This document shows positions 35,971-43,251 of a DNA stretch of 64,000 nt, piece after piece. Position numbers and translations under genes: made by a program. The first letter of the stretch is position 1. Each line of letters starts with the position of its first letter. Origin of the DNA: Dechloromonas aromatica (nom. nud.) (lineage in GTDB: Bacteria; Pseudomonadota; Gammaproteobacteria; Burkholderiales; Rhodocyclaceae); NCBI GenBank assembly GCA_017848965.1, contig JAFIHA010000024.1:1-64000 (forward strand). The letters run 5' to 3'. The notes beneath the pieces were generated by a model. That model was not told the DNA's origin and searched no databases. It was given only the letters and a program-made list of their open reading frames with translations.

Positions 35971-36130
35971 TGGAATGGGCTGTCGGTTACGGCATACGGG
36001 AATTTCTGGCGGATTATGACATCGGCCTTGGTGCGTTTTTCAAGAGAGTGTTTTTTTGTGGAAGAGCGGCGTGGGGAAATGATGCAAAAGATAAATTTGA
36101 CGTTTTTGTTGTTTTGAAGGAATATTGATG

Positions 36131-36145
36131 GCAGAAATTTTCTGC
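36131..36145. promoter_or_regulatory. perfect inverted repeat upstream of FIST gene
   Basis: GCAGAAA-T-TTTCTGC, 45 bases before the FIST start. Could be an operator; no second copy was seen in the window. Confidence 0.35.
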
Positions 36146-36190
36146 TTCGCGTCGAATTGAGGCGCGACAGAAAGCTATCAAGGACAAGCC

Positions 36191-37345
36191 ATGAAGCATG
36201 AACGACCCCTACGTATCGGACAGTCGCTGGCGATGGAGGAAGCCGTCGCCATTGACGAACTTCACGCGCAACTGACCGGGGAAGCCCCGGCGCTGGTGAT
36301 TTTCTTCTGTTCGGCGAGTTATGACCTCGCCCTGCTGGCGACCGAAATCAATCGCCGCTTTGCCGGGATTCCGGTGATCGGCTGTACCGCGGCGGGGACC
36401 ATCGGGCCGCTCGGGTATGGCGAGAGCGGCGTCTCGGGAATCGCCTTTGCGGCGGCCGATTTCACCGTCGAGTGCGGGCATTTCGACAAGCTGCAGGAGT
36501 TCGAGGTTGACGCCGGGCGTGATCGGGCGCTTGAGTTGATGCTGCGTCTGCGCGAGCGTCGCGAAGTCGAGTCCGGTTGCGGTTATTTCGCGTTGTCGCT
36601 GATCGACGGCCTGTCGATGCGTGAGGAACAGGTGGCGATGGCGCTGCAGGACGGCCTCGGCGGGATTCATGTGATTGGCGCCTCGGCAGGCGACGATCTG
36701 CGTTTCCAGCGCACGCAGGTGTTTCATGATGGCCGTTTTCACGACGATGCCGCGGTCTTTGCCGTGCTGGCGACGCGACTGCCGTTCCGGTCGTTGCGCA
36801 CCCAGCATTTCGTCGCCGACGGTGAGTGCCTGGTTGTCACCGATGTCGACAGCGAGCACCGGGTGGTGCGCGAGTTCAACGGTTTGCCGGCGGTTGATGA
36901 GTATGCCCGACTGATCGGCGTCAAACCCGCCCAGCTCAATCCGGTCCGGTTCGCTGCCCGGCCGGTGGTGGTGAAGATCGACGGGCAGGATTACGTGCGC
37001 GCGATTCGCAGTGCCAATCGCGATGGCAGCCTGACTTTTTTCTGTGCCCTCGACGAAGGGGTCGTGCTGCGCGTCGCCCATGGTCAGGATCTGCTCGGCA
37101 ATCTGGCCAGTGCACTGGACGAGGTGCAGGCTGAGGTTGGCGCGGTGGCCGGTGTGCTGATTTTCGACTGCGTGCTACGCGCGCTGGAGATTGCCCGCGC
37201 CGGCCAGCAGGAAGCGGTAGGGGCGATGTTGCAGGCCTCTCCAGCGGTTGGTCTGAGCACTTATGGCGAACAATGCGACGGCGTGCACATCAATCAGACC
37301 TTGACCGGCCTGGTCATCGGCGAGCGGAGGGGGGGCGATGAGTGA
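36191..37345 (+). CDS. FIST domain protein, NosP-like
   Basis: 384 aa. The N-terminal FIST domain (about 20-220; ALVIFFCSASYDLALLATEI, GIPVIGCTAAGTIGPLGYGESG) and FIST_C (about 225-370; YARLIGVKPAQLNPVRF and ASPAVGLSTYGEQ) are complete. No membrane segments. In Pseudomonas aeruginosa the FIST protein NosP binds heme and nitric oxide and controls a neighbouring kinase. Here the gene overlaps a soluble histidine kinase by 8 bases, which supports the same arrangement. A heme ligand cannot be assigned with certainty. ATG at 36191 has AAGGA upstream. Confidence 0.85.
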   Translation: MKHERPLRIGQSLAMEEAVAIDELHAQLTGEAPALVIFFCSASYDLALLATEINRRFAGIPVIGCTAAGTIGPLGYGESGVSGIAFAAADFTVECGHFDKLQEFEVDAGRDRALELMLRLRERREVESGCGYFALSLIDGLSMREEQVAMALQDGLGGIHVIGASAGDDLRFQRTQVFHDGRFHDDAAVFAVLATRLPFRSLRTQHFVADGECLVVTDVDSEHRVVREFNGLPAVDEYARLIGVKPAQLNPVRFAARPVVVKIDGQDYVRAIRSANRDGSLTFFCALDEGVVLRVAHGQDLLGNLASALDEVQAEVGAVAGVLIFDCVLRALEIARAGQQEAVGAMLQASPAVGLSTYGEQCDGVHINQTLTGLVIGERRGGDE

Positions 37346-38435
37346 GCGTCATCCAGCGCTAGGCGAGGCCGCGCTGCAGGCCGAAGTCGACCGTCTGAAC
37401 AAGGTGGTCAGGGCCTTGCTGCATCGTGTCGAGCGGGATTCCGAGGTACGGCGCGGCAACTACGGGATGTTCCGCGACTCGGTGGTGCTGGAAAGTCAGG
37501 TGCGACGGCGCACTGCGGAACTGGAAGCGGCGCTGCGCGAAAACGAACGGATCAACCGGGCCCTGACCCGGGAGCGCGAGGAACAGCGCGGGCTGATCAG
37601 GAAACTCGAGGAAGCGCACAACCAGTTGCTGCAATCGGAAAAGCTCGCTTCAATCGGTCAGCTGGCGGCCGGTGTCGCGCATGAAATCAATAATCCGATC
37701 GGTTTCGTCAGTTCCAATCTCGGTACCCTCAAGGCCTATGTCGAGGACCTGCTGGCGGTACTTGACGCGCATCTGGCGGTCGAGGAGGAGTTGTCGCCGG
37801 GGTCGCGCGAGCGCCTTGGCGCGTTGCGGCAACGGGTCGATATCGATTATTTGCGGCGTGACATTGCCGACCTGATCGGCGAATCGATCGACGGCACCCA
37901 GCGGGTACGCAAGATCATCCAGGATCTGCGCGACTTCTCGCGTAGTGGCGATGCCGAATGGCAACTGGTGGATATTCATGCCGGTTTGGAGAGTACGCTC
38001 AACGTGGTCTGGAACGAAATCAAGTACAAGGCCGAGGTGGTGCGCGATTTCGGCCAACTGCCGGAGATCGAATGTCTGCCCTCGCAATTGAATCAGGTTT
38101 TCCTGAACCTGCTGGTCAACGCGGCGCAATCGATCGCCGAACATGGCCGGATCACCATCCGCACCCGCTGTCTCGGCGAATTCGTCAGCATCGCGGTGGC
38201 CGATACCGGTTCCGGCATAGCTCCGGAAATCCGCGACCGCATTTTCGATCCCTTCTTCACCACCAAGCCGGTTGGCAAGGGAACCGGTCTCGGCTTGTCG
38301 GTGACCTACGGGATCGTCGATCATCATGGCGGACGCATTGAAGTAGACAGCGAACCCGGCCGCGGCAGCGAGTTCACAGTCTACCTGCCGTTGCGCCAGG
38401 AACTCGCCAATGACAATGGTAATGTCTGTTTTTAA
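37338..38435 (+). CDS. cytoplasmic sensor histidine kinase, partner of FIST protein
   Basis: 365 aa, no membrane helix. N-terminal 100 residues are coiled coil ([20 protein letters not shown]), then HisKA with phosphoacceptor His in [17 protein letters not shown] (about 116) and HATPase with [20 protein letters not shown] and [14 protein letters not shown]. This is the NtrB/HK4-like ATPase group. With no sensor domain of its own, its signal most likely comes from the FIST protein with which it is coupled by an 8-base overlap. No response regulator is encoded nearby, so the phosphotransfer partner is unknown. Confidence 0.92.
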   Translation: MSERHPALGEAALQAEVDRLNKVVRALLHRVERDSEVRRGNYGMFRDSVVLESQVRRRTAELEAALRENERINRALTREREEQRGLIRKLEEAHNQLLQSEKLASIGQLAAGVAHEINNPIGFVSSNLGTLKAYVEDLLAVLDAHLAVEEELSPGSRERLGALRQRVDIDYLRRDIADLIGESIDGTQRVRKIIQDLRDFSRSGDAEWQLVDIHAGLESTLNVVWNEIKYKAEVVRDFGQLPEIECLPSQLNQVFLNLLVNAAQSIAEHGRITIRTRCLGEFVSIAVADTGSGIAPEIRDRIFDPFFTTKPVGKGTGLGLSVTYGIVDHHGGRIEVDSEPGRGSEFTVYLPLRQELANDNGNVCF

Positions 38436-38509
38436 ACGGGTTTTTTTACTGGCGAACGGCTGTAAATGGTGTAGAGTGAGTTTGTGGCAGTGCTAATCAG
38501 GAGATCATC

Positions 38510-38722
38510 ATGGAACTTGCATCAGTAGGCGCATCCGGTGCATACGCCAATACCACCGTCCAGTCGGCGCGTCCTCAGTCGGCTCAGGAACAGCAGCAGG
38601 TCGAACAGCGGCAACAGCAGTTGCGGCCGGAGCAACAGGTTCAGCAGGTTGAGCAGACGCCTGCGCCGGTGGTCAATGCCCAGGGGCAGGAAACCGGCAG
38701 GCTGATCAACACCACGGCCTGA
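38510..38722 (+). CDS. small Gln-rich protein with C-terminal GQxTGxLINxTA motif
   Basis: 70 aa, uncharacterised. The middle is glutamine- and glutamate-rich (QEQQQVEQRQQQLRPEQQVQ) and predicted helical or disordered. The last 15 residues, N-A-Q-G-Q-E-T-G-R-L-I-N-T-T-A, share ten positions with the C-terminus of the next gene's product. No signal peptide or membrane helix. ATG at 38510 follows AGGAG. Lies 74 bases after the kinase stop. Confidence 0.75.
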   Translation: MELASVGASGAYANTTVQSARPQSAQEQQQVEQRQQQLRPEQQVQQVEQTPAPVVNAQGQETGRLINTTA

Positions 38723-38733
38723 TCTTGAGACGT

Positions 38734-38756
38734 GCCGCCAGCGACAGGCTGGCGGC
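38734..38756 (+). other. hairpin between the two small-protein genes
   Basis: Perfect 9-bp arms GCCGCCAGC (38734-38742) and GCTGGCGGC (38748-38756), 5-base loop. No T tract follows, so it is not a classical terminator; it may limit read-through or stabilise the upstream message. Confidence 0.55.
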
Positions 38757-38768
38757 GGGGAGAGAAAA

Positions 38769-39149
38769 ATGGTCTCCGGTGCACAGGGTAGTGCATCAAG
38801 TGTGATGGGTCAGTTGCAGATGCAGCAGGCCCAGCGCAACGCCGAACAGGCGGAACAGAAAGCGCGTGCCTTGCAGGCGCAGGCGAGGGTCGCCCAGACC
38901 GAAGCCGACCGGGCTCAGGAAAACGCCAGCCGCCTGCAGGGCAGTTCGTCGCAGGCCAGCAACGACGCCGCCAGCGCAAGACGAAATCTGTCTTCAATGG
39001 AAGCCTTCGGTGACATCAACGCCGGTTTGAGCGATTTGAGTTCGCAGATCGCTGCCGTTCTGGCGCCACCCGAAACCTCAGCGTCGAGCGCGGGTTTCAT
39101 CAATAGCGAAGGGCAGGCGACGGGGACGCTGATCAACGTGACCGCCTGA
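38769..39149 (+). CDS. small coiled-coil protein with C-terminal GQxTGxLINxTA motif
   Basis: 126 aa, uncharacterised. Residues 15-75 are a heptad-patterned helix (QMQQAQRNAEQAEQKARALQ and onward), followed by a Ser/Ala-rich stretch (SSSQASNDAASARRN) and the end N-S-E-G-Q-A-T-G-T-L-I-N-V-T-A, homologous to the C-terminus of the upstream 70-aa protein. No signal peptide. The ATG at 38769 has GGGGAGAG upstream. Probably cytoplasmic or exported by an unusual route; function unknown. Confidence 0.72.
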   Translation: MVSGAQGSASSVMGQLQMQQAQRNAEQAEQKARALQAQARVAQTEADRAQENASRLQGSSSQASNDAASARRNLSSMEAFGDINAGLSDLSSQIAAVLAPPETSASSAGFINSEGQATGTLINVTA

Positions 39150-39249
39150 ACTGTTTCTTCCCCGGATGGCGTCGGCGGGCGCCTTTTTTGTGCGCGTTTG
39201 CCGGCGCTCTGGTATTTTTCGTTTCCCCATCATTGCAAGGAATGCCATC

Positions 39250-39633
39250 GTGCTCGCCAATCACTGGTGTGCCTCGGTCGATGCGACGATACAGTTGCGC
39301 ACCGGGTGCAATCCGCTGGAAAAACATGGCCCGCAGGCCGTCGTCGTGCATGCCGACGCCTGGGCGCCGGTCGACGCCATCGCCAATCCCCACGACATTC
39401 GCGAGGTCGTCGATTACGAAGTCATCTACCTGGCGATCCTGCGCCTCGAAGAAAACGCCCATTGCGAGTGCCTGGAGTCGAGCATCCTGGAAGTCATGGA
39501 TGCGATCTTCTCGATTCCGGTGGTGACGTCGGCGCTGGTTTCGATGCACAAGCCGCATGTTTACAACGGGCGGGCGACGCCGGCCATCACTCTGACGCTG
39601 AGTCGCGAGCAATGGCTGAAGGCGCGGGGGTGA
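39250..39633 (+). CDS. dihydroneopterin aldolase-like protein (FolB fold)
   Basis: 127 aa. Contains VVDYEVIYLAILRLEENAHCECLES and PVVTSALVSMHKPHVYNGRA, the pattern of the FolB/FolX T-fold with the conserved region Y-E-x-I-Y. It would act on dihydroneopterin in folate synthesis or be a relative. Start GTG at 39250 is selected because AAGGA lies about 9 bases before it; longer in-frame starts upstream have no ribosome site. Its stop overlaps the dihydrofolate reductase start (GTGA), so the two folate-type genes are coupled. Confidence 0.68.
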   Translation: MLANHWCASVDATIQLRTGCNPLEKHGPQAVVVHADAWAPVDAIANPHDIREVVDYEVIYLAILRLEENAHCECLESSILEVMDAIFSIPVVTSALVSMHKPHVYNGRATPAITLTLSREQWLKARG

Positions 39634-40148
39634 TCGCGGCGATCGGTGCCGTTGCCGCCAACGGCATGCTCGGTCTGGAGAACTGGCTGCCCTGGGACAT
39701 TCCCGAGGAACTCGCCTATTTCGAGCGGACCGTCGCCGGGGCGGCGTTGGTCGTCGGCCGCGCCACTTACGAATCGATGGCTGAAGTGCCGCGGGATACC
39801 TTCGTCCTCAGCCACGATCCGGCTTTCGTGCCGCGTCCCGGTTGCTACCGGGTAGGCTCGGTCGAAGCGGGGTTGCGCGGAGCGCTGGCAACCGGCAAGC
39901 CGGTGTTCGTGATCGGCGGCGCTTCGGTGTATGCGGCGGCCTGGCCTTATTGCCGCTATTTCCACCTGACCCGCATCGAACGGGACTTTGCCGGCGACGT
40001 GCGTTTCCCCGACGAGATCCCGCTGGCCGACTGGCGCCTGGTATCCGAGCGTCGTGAGCGCTATGTCGAACGTAAGTCCGGTGAGCCGGTCGACTGCCGT
40101 TTCCAGGTCTTCGAGCAGGCGCGACCCCGGCCACTGCCGTATTCCTGA
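39630..40148 (+). CDS. folA: dihydrofolate reductase
   Basis: 172 aa. Reduces dihydrofolate to tetrahydrofolate with NADPH. The N-terminus VIAAIGAVAANGMLGLENWL followed by PWDIPEELAYF aligns with E. coli FolA residue for residue from a GTG start at 39630, which is why that start is chosen over an ATG at 39612. Asp27 of E. coli is Glu here, a substitution seen in vertebrate enzymes. VVGRATYESM and VFVIGGASVYAAAWP supply the NADPH site. It overlaps the FolB-like gene; both lie between the signalling genes. Confidence 0.85.
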   Translation: MIAAIGAVAANGMLGLENWLPWDIPEELAYFERTVAGAALVVGRATYESMAEVPRDTFVLSHDPAFVPRPGCYRVGSVEAGLRGALATGKPVFVIGGASVYAAAWPYCRYFHLTRIERDFAGDVRFPDEIPLADWRLVSERRERYVERKSGEPVDCRFQVFEQARPRPLPYS

Positions 40149-40209
40149 TTGATGTTTGCGCGTCAAGTGCGCAAAATGGCGCAAAGAACCAGATAAAGGG
40201 CCGCATGTC

Positions 40210-42456
40210 ATGAGCGGGCGCCAGATCATCAAGCCAGGGAGGGGCTACGCGCTGTTGGCGCTAGCCTTGCTTGTCAGCGGCCTGCTTTCCATGCATCTCG
40301 ATTATTTCGTCGCCTGGCTGCTGGTGGTTGCCGGACTGGCCGTCGTCGCCTGGCTGCTGTGGAGCCGGCAACGCAACAACCAGCGGGTGATCGCCGAGTT
40401 GCGGCAGGGGCGCCAGCAATTGCGCGAGGCGCAGCGGCTGGCGCAGATCGGCAGTTGGGAACTCGAGATTCCGACCGGCCGTCTGACTTGGTCGGAAGAA
40501 CTCTACCGGATTTTCGGCATCGATCCGCAGGCGGGGCCGGGTGATTATCAGCGTTTCCTGCAGATGGTCCCGGCCGAGGATCGCGAACGTGTCGACGAAG
40601 CCTACCGTGCATCGTTCCGGGAACGCGAACCGCACGAGGTGGAGCATCGACTGATCACCGGCAGCGGTCAGATCAAGCAGATTCGTTCGCGTTGGGAAAC
40701 CCACTTCGATGCGCTGGGCAATCCGCTGCGCACGATCGGTACCGCGCAGGACATTACCGACCTGCGGCGCATGGAATCGCAGATGCAGTTGCTGGGCACG
40801 GCTTTCCACCACAGCGGCGAAGCCATCCTGATCACCGATCACGACAATCGCATCGTCACCGTCAACCCGGCGTTCACCACCTTGACCGGCTACACGCTGG
40901 AAGATGTGGCCGGGAAGAATCCCAAGTTGCTGTCGGCCGGTCGGACTTTGCCCGAGGAGTATGAGCGGATGTGGGCGTCGATCAGGCAGAAGGGCTACTG
41001 GCAAGGCGAGGTCTGGGATCGGCGCAAGGATGGCGGCGTTTATCCGAAATGGCTGTCGATTTCGGTGATGCGCGACGATGCCGGTGAAATCCGCTATCAC
41101 ATCGCCCATTTCACCGATGTCTCGGCCGAGCGCGCGGCCGAAGCGCGCCTCCATCACATGGCGCACCACGACATGCTGACCGGGTTGGCCAATCGCTTCA
41201 GCCTGAAGGAACGTCTCGAGCACGCGCTGGCGGTGGCACGCCGGGAAAGCTCGCGGGTCGCGCTGCTGTTCATCGATCTCGATCGCTTCAAGGTGATCAA
41301 CGACACGCTGGGGCATCACATCGGCGACGAACTGCTGATCCAGGTCAGCCAGCGACTGCGCAGCGCGGTGCGCGACAGCGATCTGGTTGCCCGTCTTGGC
41401 GGCGACGAATTCGTCGTCATGGCGAGTGGTGTGGAGCAGATGAGTTCGGTGGCGACGGTCGCCGAGAAACTCGTCAAGGTCGTCGGCGAACCCTATGCGA
41501 TCGGCCCGCACACGCTATATACAACGCCGAGTATCGGCATCGCCGTTTATCCGATGGACGGCGAGAATGGCGAAGCGCTGATGAAGAACGCCGACGCCGC
41601 GATGTACCACGCCAAGGCGGCCGGGCGGAACAACTTCCAGTTCTTCGACGCGCGCATGAACGAAGCGGCGATCGAACGCCTGAACATCGAACACGCCTTG
41701 CATCAGGCGCTCGAACGCGACGAATTCGTGTTGTACTACCAGCCGGTGATCGACCTCGGCAGCGGCCGGGTATCCTGCGTCGAAGCCCTGATCCGCTGGC
41801 GGCACCCGGAACGTGGACTGGTGGCGCCGGGTTTGTTCATCGGCGTCGCCGAGGAAACCGGCCTGATCCAGCCGATCGGCGACTGGGTGATCTGGAGCGC
41901 CTGTCGCCAACTCGCCGCCTTTCGCGCGGCGGGCATCGCCGATGTCAAGATGGCGATCAACATCTCGGCGGTGCAGATGCGTAACAGCAGCCTGCCGGTG
42001 GTCGCCCGTGGGGTCATTGATGCCTACTCGCTGGCCCGCGGCGATCTCATCTTCGAAATCACCGAATCGGTGGCGATGGAGCAGCCGGACGAAACCATCC
42101 GTGTCCTTGATGTCCTGCGCAGCATGGGGGTGACGTTGGCGCTCGACGATTTCGGGACCGGCTATTCCTCGCTCAGCTACCTGCGCATGTTCGCCCTGGA
42201 CAAGCTGAAACTGGATCGTTCCTTCGTCGAGGGTATCGGTGAGGACATCGACGGTCAGGTCATCTGCGACGCGACGATCGGTCTCGCCCACGCCCTGGGC
42301 CTGACGCTGGTCGCCGAAGGCGTCGAAACCGAAGCCCAGCTTGACTATCTGCGGGCTCGCGGCTGTGATCTGGTGCAGGGTTACCTGTTCAGCAAACCAT
42401 TGCCCGCGCTCGAGGCGGAAGCTTTCATCCGCCAGCGTAACGGCTCGCCAGGCTAA
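40210..42456 (+). CDS. PAS-PAS-GGDEF-EAL c-di-GMP turnover protein
   Basis: 748 aa. Two N-terminal membrane helices (about 12-30 and 33-56; ALLALALLVSGLLSM, AWLLVVAGLAVVAWLLW), two PAS domains (about 75-195, with LTWSEELYRIFGID; about 200-320, with GEAILITDHDNRIVTVNPAF), an intact GGDEF motif at about 397-401 (RLGGDEFVV) and an intact EAL at about 524-526 (CVEALIRWRHPERG), with DDFGTGYSSLSYL later. Both synthesis and hydrolysis of c-di-GMP are possible. ATG at 40210 lies after AAAGGG. Last gene of the signalling region, immediately upstream of the fad regulon. Confidence 0.95.
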   Translation: MSGRQIIKPGRGYALLALALLVSGLLSMHLDYFVAWLLVVAGLAVVAWLLWSRQRNNQRVIAELRQGRQQLREAQRLAQIGSWELEIPTGRLTWSEELYRIFGIDPQAGPGDYQRFLQMVPAEDRERVDEAYRASFREREPHEVEHRLITGSGQIKQIRSRWETHFDALGNPLRTIGTAQDITDLRRMESQMQLLGTAFHHSGEAILITDHDNRIVTVNPAFTTLTGYTLEDVAGKNPKLLSAGRTLPEEYERMWASIRQKGYWQGEVWDRRKDGGVYPKWLSISVMRDDAGEIRYHIAHFTDVSAERAAEARLHHMAHHDMLTGLANRFSLKERLEHALAVARRESSRVALLFIDLDRFKVINDTLGHHIGDELLIQVSQRLRSAVRDSDLVARLGGDEFVVMASGVEQMSSVATVAEKLVKVVGEPYAIGPHTLYTTPSIGIAVYPMDGENGEALMKNADAAMYHAKAAGRNNFQFFDARMNEAAIERLNIEHALHQALERDEFVLYYQPVIDLGSGRVSCVEALIRWRHPERGLVAPGLFIGVAEETGLIQPIGDWVIWSACRQLAAFRAAGIADVKMAINISAVQMRNSSLPVVARGVIDAYSLARGDLIFEITESVAMEQPDETIRVLDVLRSMGVTLALDDFGTGYSSLSYLRMFALDKLKLDRSFVEGIGEDIDGQVICDATIGLAHALGLTLVAEGVETEAQLDYLRARGCDLVQGYLFSKPLPALEAEAFIRQRNGSPG

Positions 42457-42467
42457 CTTTCGTAAGA

Positions 42468-42497
42468 GAAAAGGCTTGCCAAGGCGGGCGCCTTTTC
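42468..42497 (+). terminator. weak hairpin after the GGDEF/EAL gene
   Basis: Arms GAAAAGGC (42468-42475) and GCCTTTTC (42490-42497), 14-base loop, no long T tract. It overlaps the tetR promoter. Confidence 0.4.
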
Positions 42498-42504
42498 CTA
42501 TGAT
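42476..42504 (+). promoter_or_regulatory. promoter of tetR-fadE operon
   Basis: TTGCCA at 42476-42481, 17-base spacer, TATGAT at 42499-42504. The -10 box is inside the left arm of the palindromic operator at 42497-42528. Confidence 0.6.
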
Positions 42505-42528
42505 TCAAACGAACGTATGAATCATAGG
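42497..42528. promoter_or_regulatory. fad regulon operator, autoregulatory site
   Basis: 32-bp palindrome: arms CCTATGATTCAAACG (42497-42511) and CGTATGAATCATAGG (42514-42528) with centre AA, one mismatch in 15. It ends 8 bases before the TetR ATG. Related shorter sites (core CAAACG-N2-CGTTTG) occur at 48808-48827 and 50260-50279. Confidence 0.75.
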
Positions 42529-42536
42529 AAGCAAGA

Positions 42537-43214
42537 ATGGCTGAAGTTCGCAATGCCGATACACGAGAGCGCATCCTCGACGCCGCCGAGCGTCTGTTCA
42601 TGGCCTACGGCTACGACGGTACGTCGATGCGCCAGATCACCGGCGAAGCCAGCGTCAATTTGGCGGCGGTCAATTACCACTTTGGATCCAAGGAAGCGCT
42701 GATCCGCGAGGTGTTCCGGCGGCGCCTCGACTGGCTGAACGAGGAGCGCATGCGCGTCCTCGACCGCCTCGAGGCGGAGGCCGGCGGGCAGCCGGTCAAG
42801 CCTTCGCTGATCGTCGACGCCTTCTTCGGCACCCTGCTGCGCATGGCCGACGACGAAGCGCGCGGCGGCATGACCTTCCTGCGCCTGCTCGGGCGGACGC
42901 TGACCGAGCCTTCCGAGTTCATCCGCGCCTTTCTCGCCCACGAGTACAAGGCGGTGATGGACCGCTTCAAGGAAGCGCTGTTCCGGGCCTTGCCCGACGT
43001 GCCCAAGGCCGAGATCGTCTGGCGCTTTCATTTCATGCTCGGCGCCACTTCCTACGCCATCGCCGGGACCGACGCGCTGCGCCTGGTCACCGACTGGCAG
43101 ATCGAGGAAGAGGACTCGGTCGACCGCCTCGACCGCCTGGTGCCGCGCCTGATGTCCTTCCTCATTGGCGGCCTGCGCGCGCCGCTGCCGCATTTCGATC
43201 CGCCGGGCCAGTAA
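42537..43214 (+). CDS. TetR family repressor of fatty acid degradation
   Basis: 225 aa. N-terminal helix-turn-helix (about 10-60; TRERILDAAERLFMAYGYDG, then ITGEASVNLAAVNYHFGSKE) and an all-helical ligand domain with a C-terminal TetR domain. It most likely binds long-chain acyl-CoA and releases the fad operators; this is inferred from the operators and from being directly upstream of fadE. It resembles PsrA in role, and no close named homologue is claimed. The gene lies 8 bases after a long palindrome and is probably autoregulated. Confidence 0.88.
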   Translation: MAEVRNADTRERILDAAERLFMAYGYDGTSMRQITGEASVNLAAVNYHFGSKEALIREVFRRRLDWLNEERMRVLDRLEAEAGGQPVKPSLIVDAFFGTLLRMADDEARGGMTFLRLLGRTLTEPSEFIRAFLAHEYKAVMDRFKEALFRALPDVPKAEIVWRFHFMLGATSYAIAGTDALRLVTDWQIEEEDSVDRLDRLVPRLMSFLIGGLRAPLPHFDPPGQ

Positions 43215-43251
43215 GCCGGCGGCCAAACCTAAAACAAAAAAGGAGACACGC

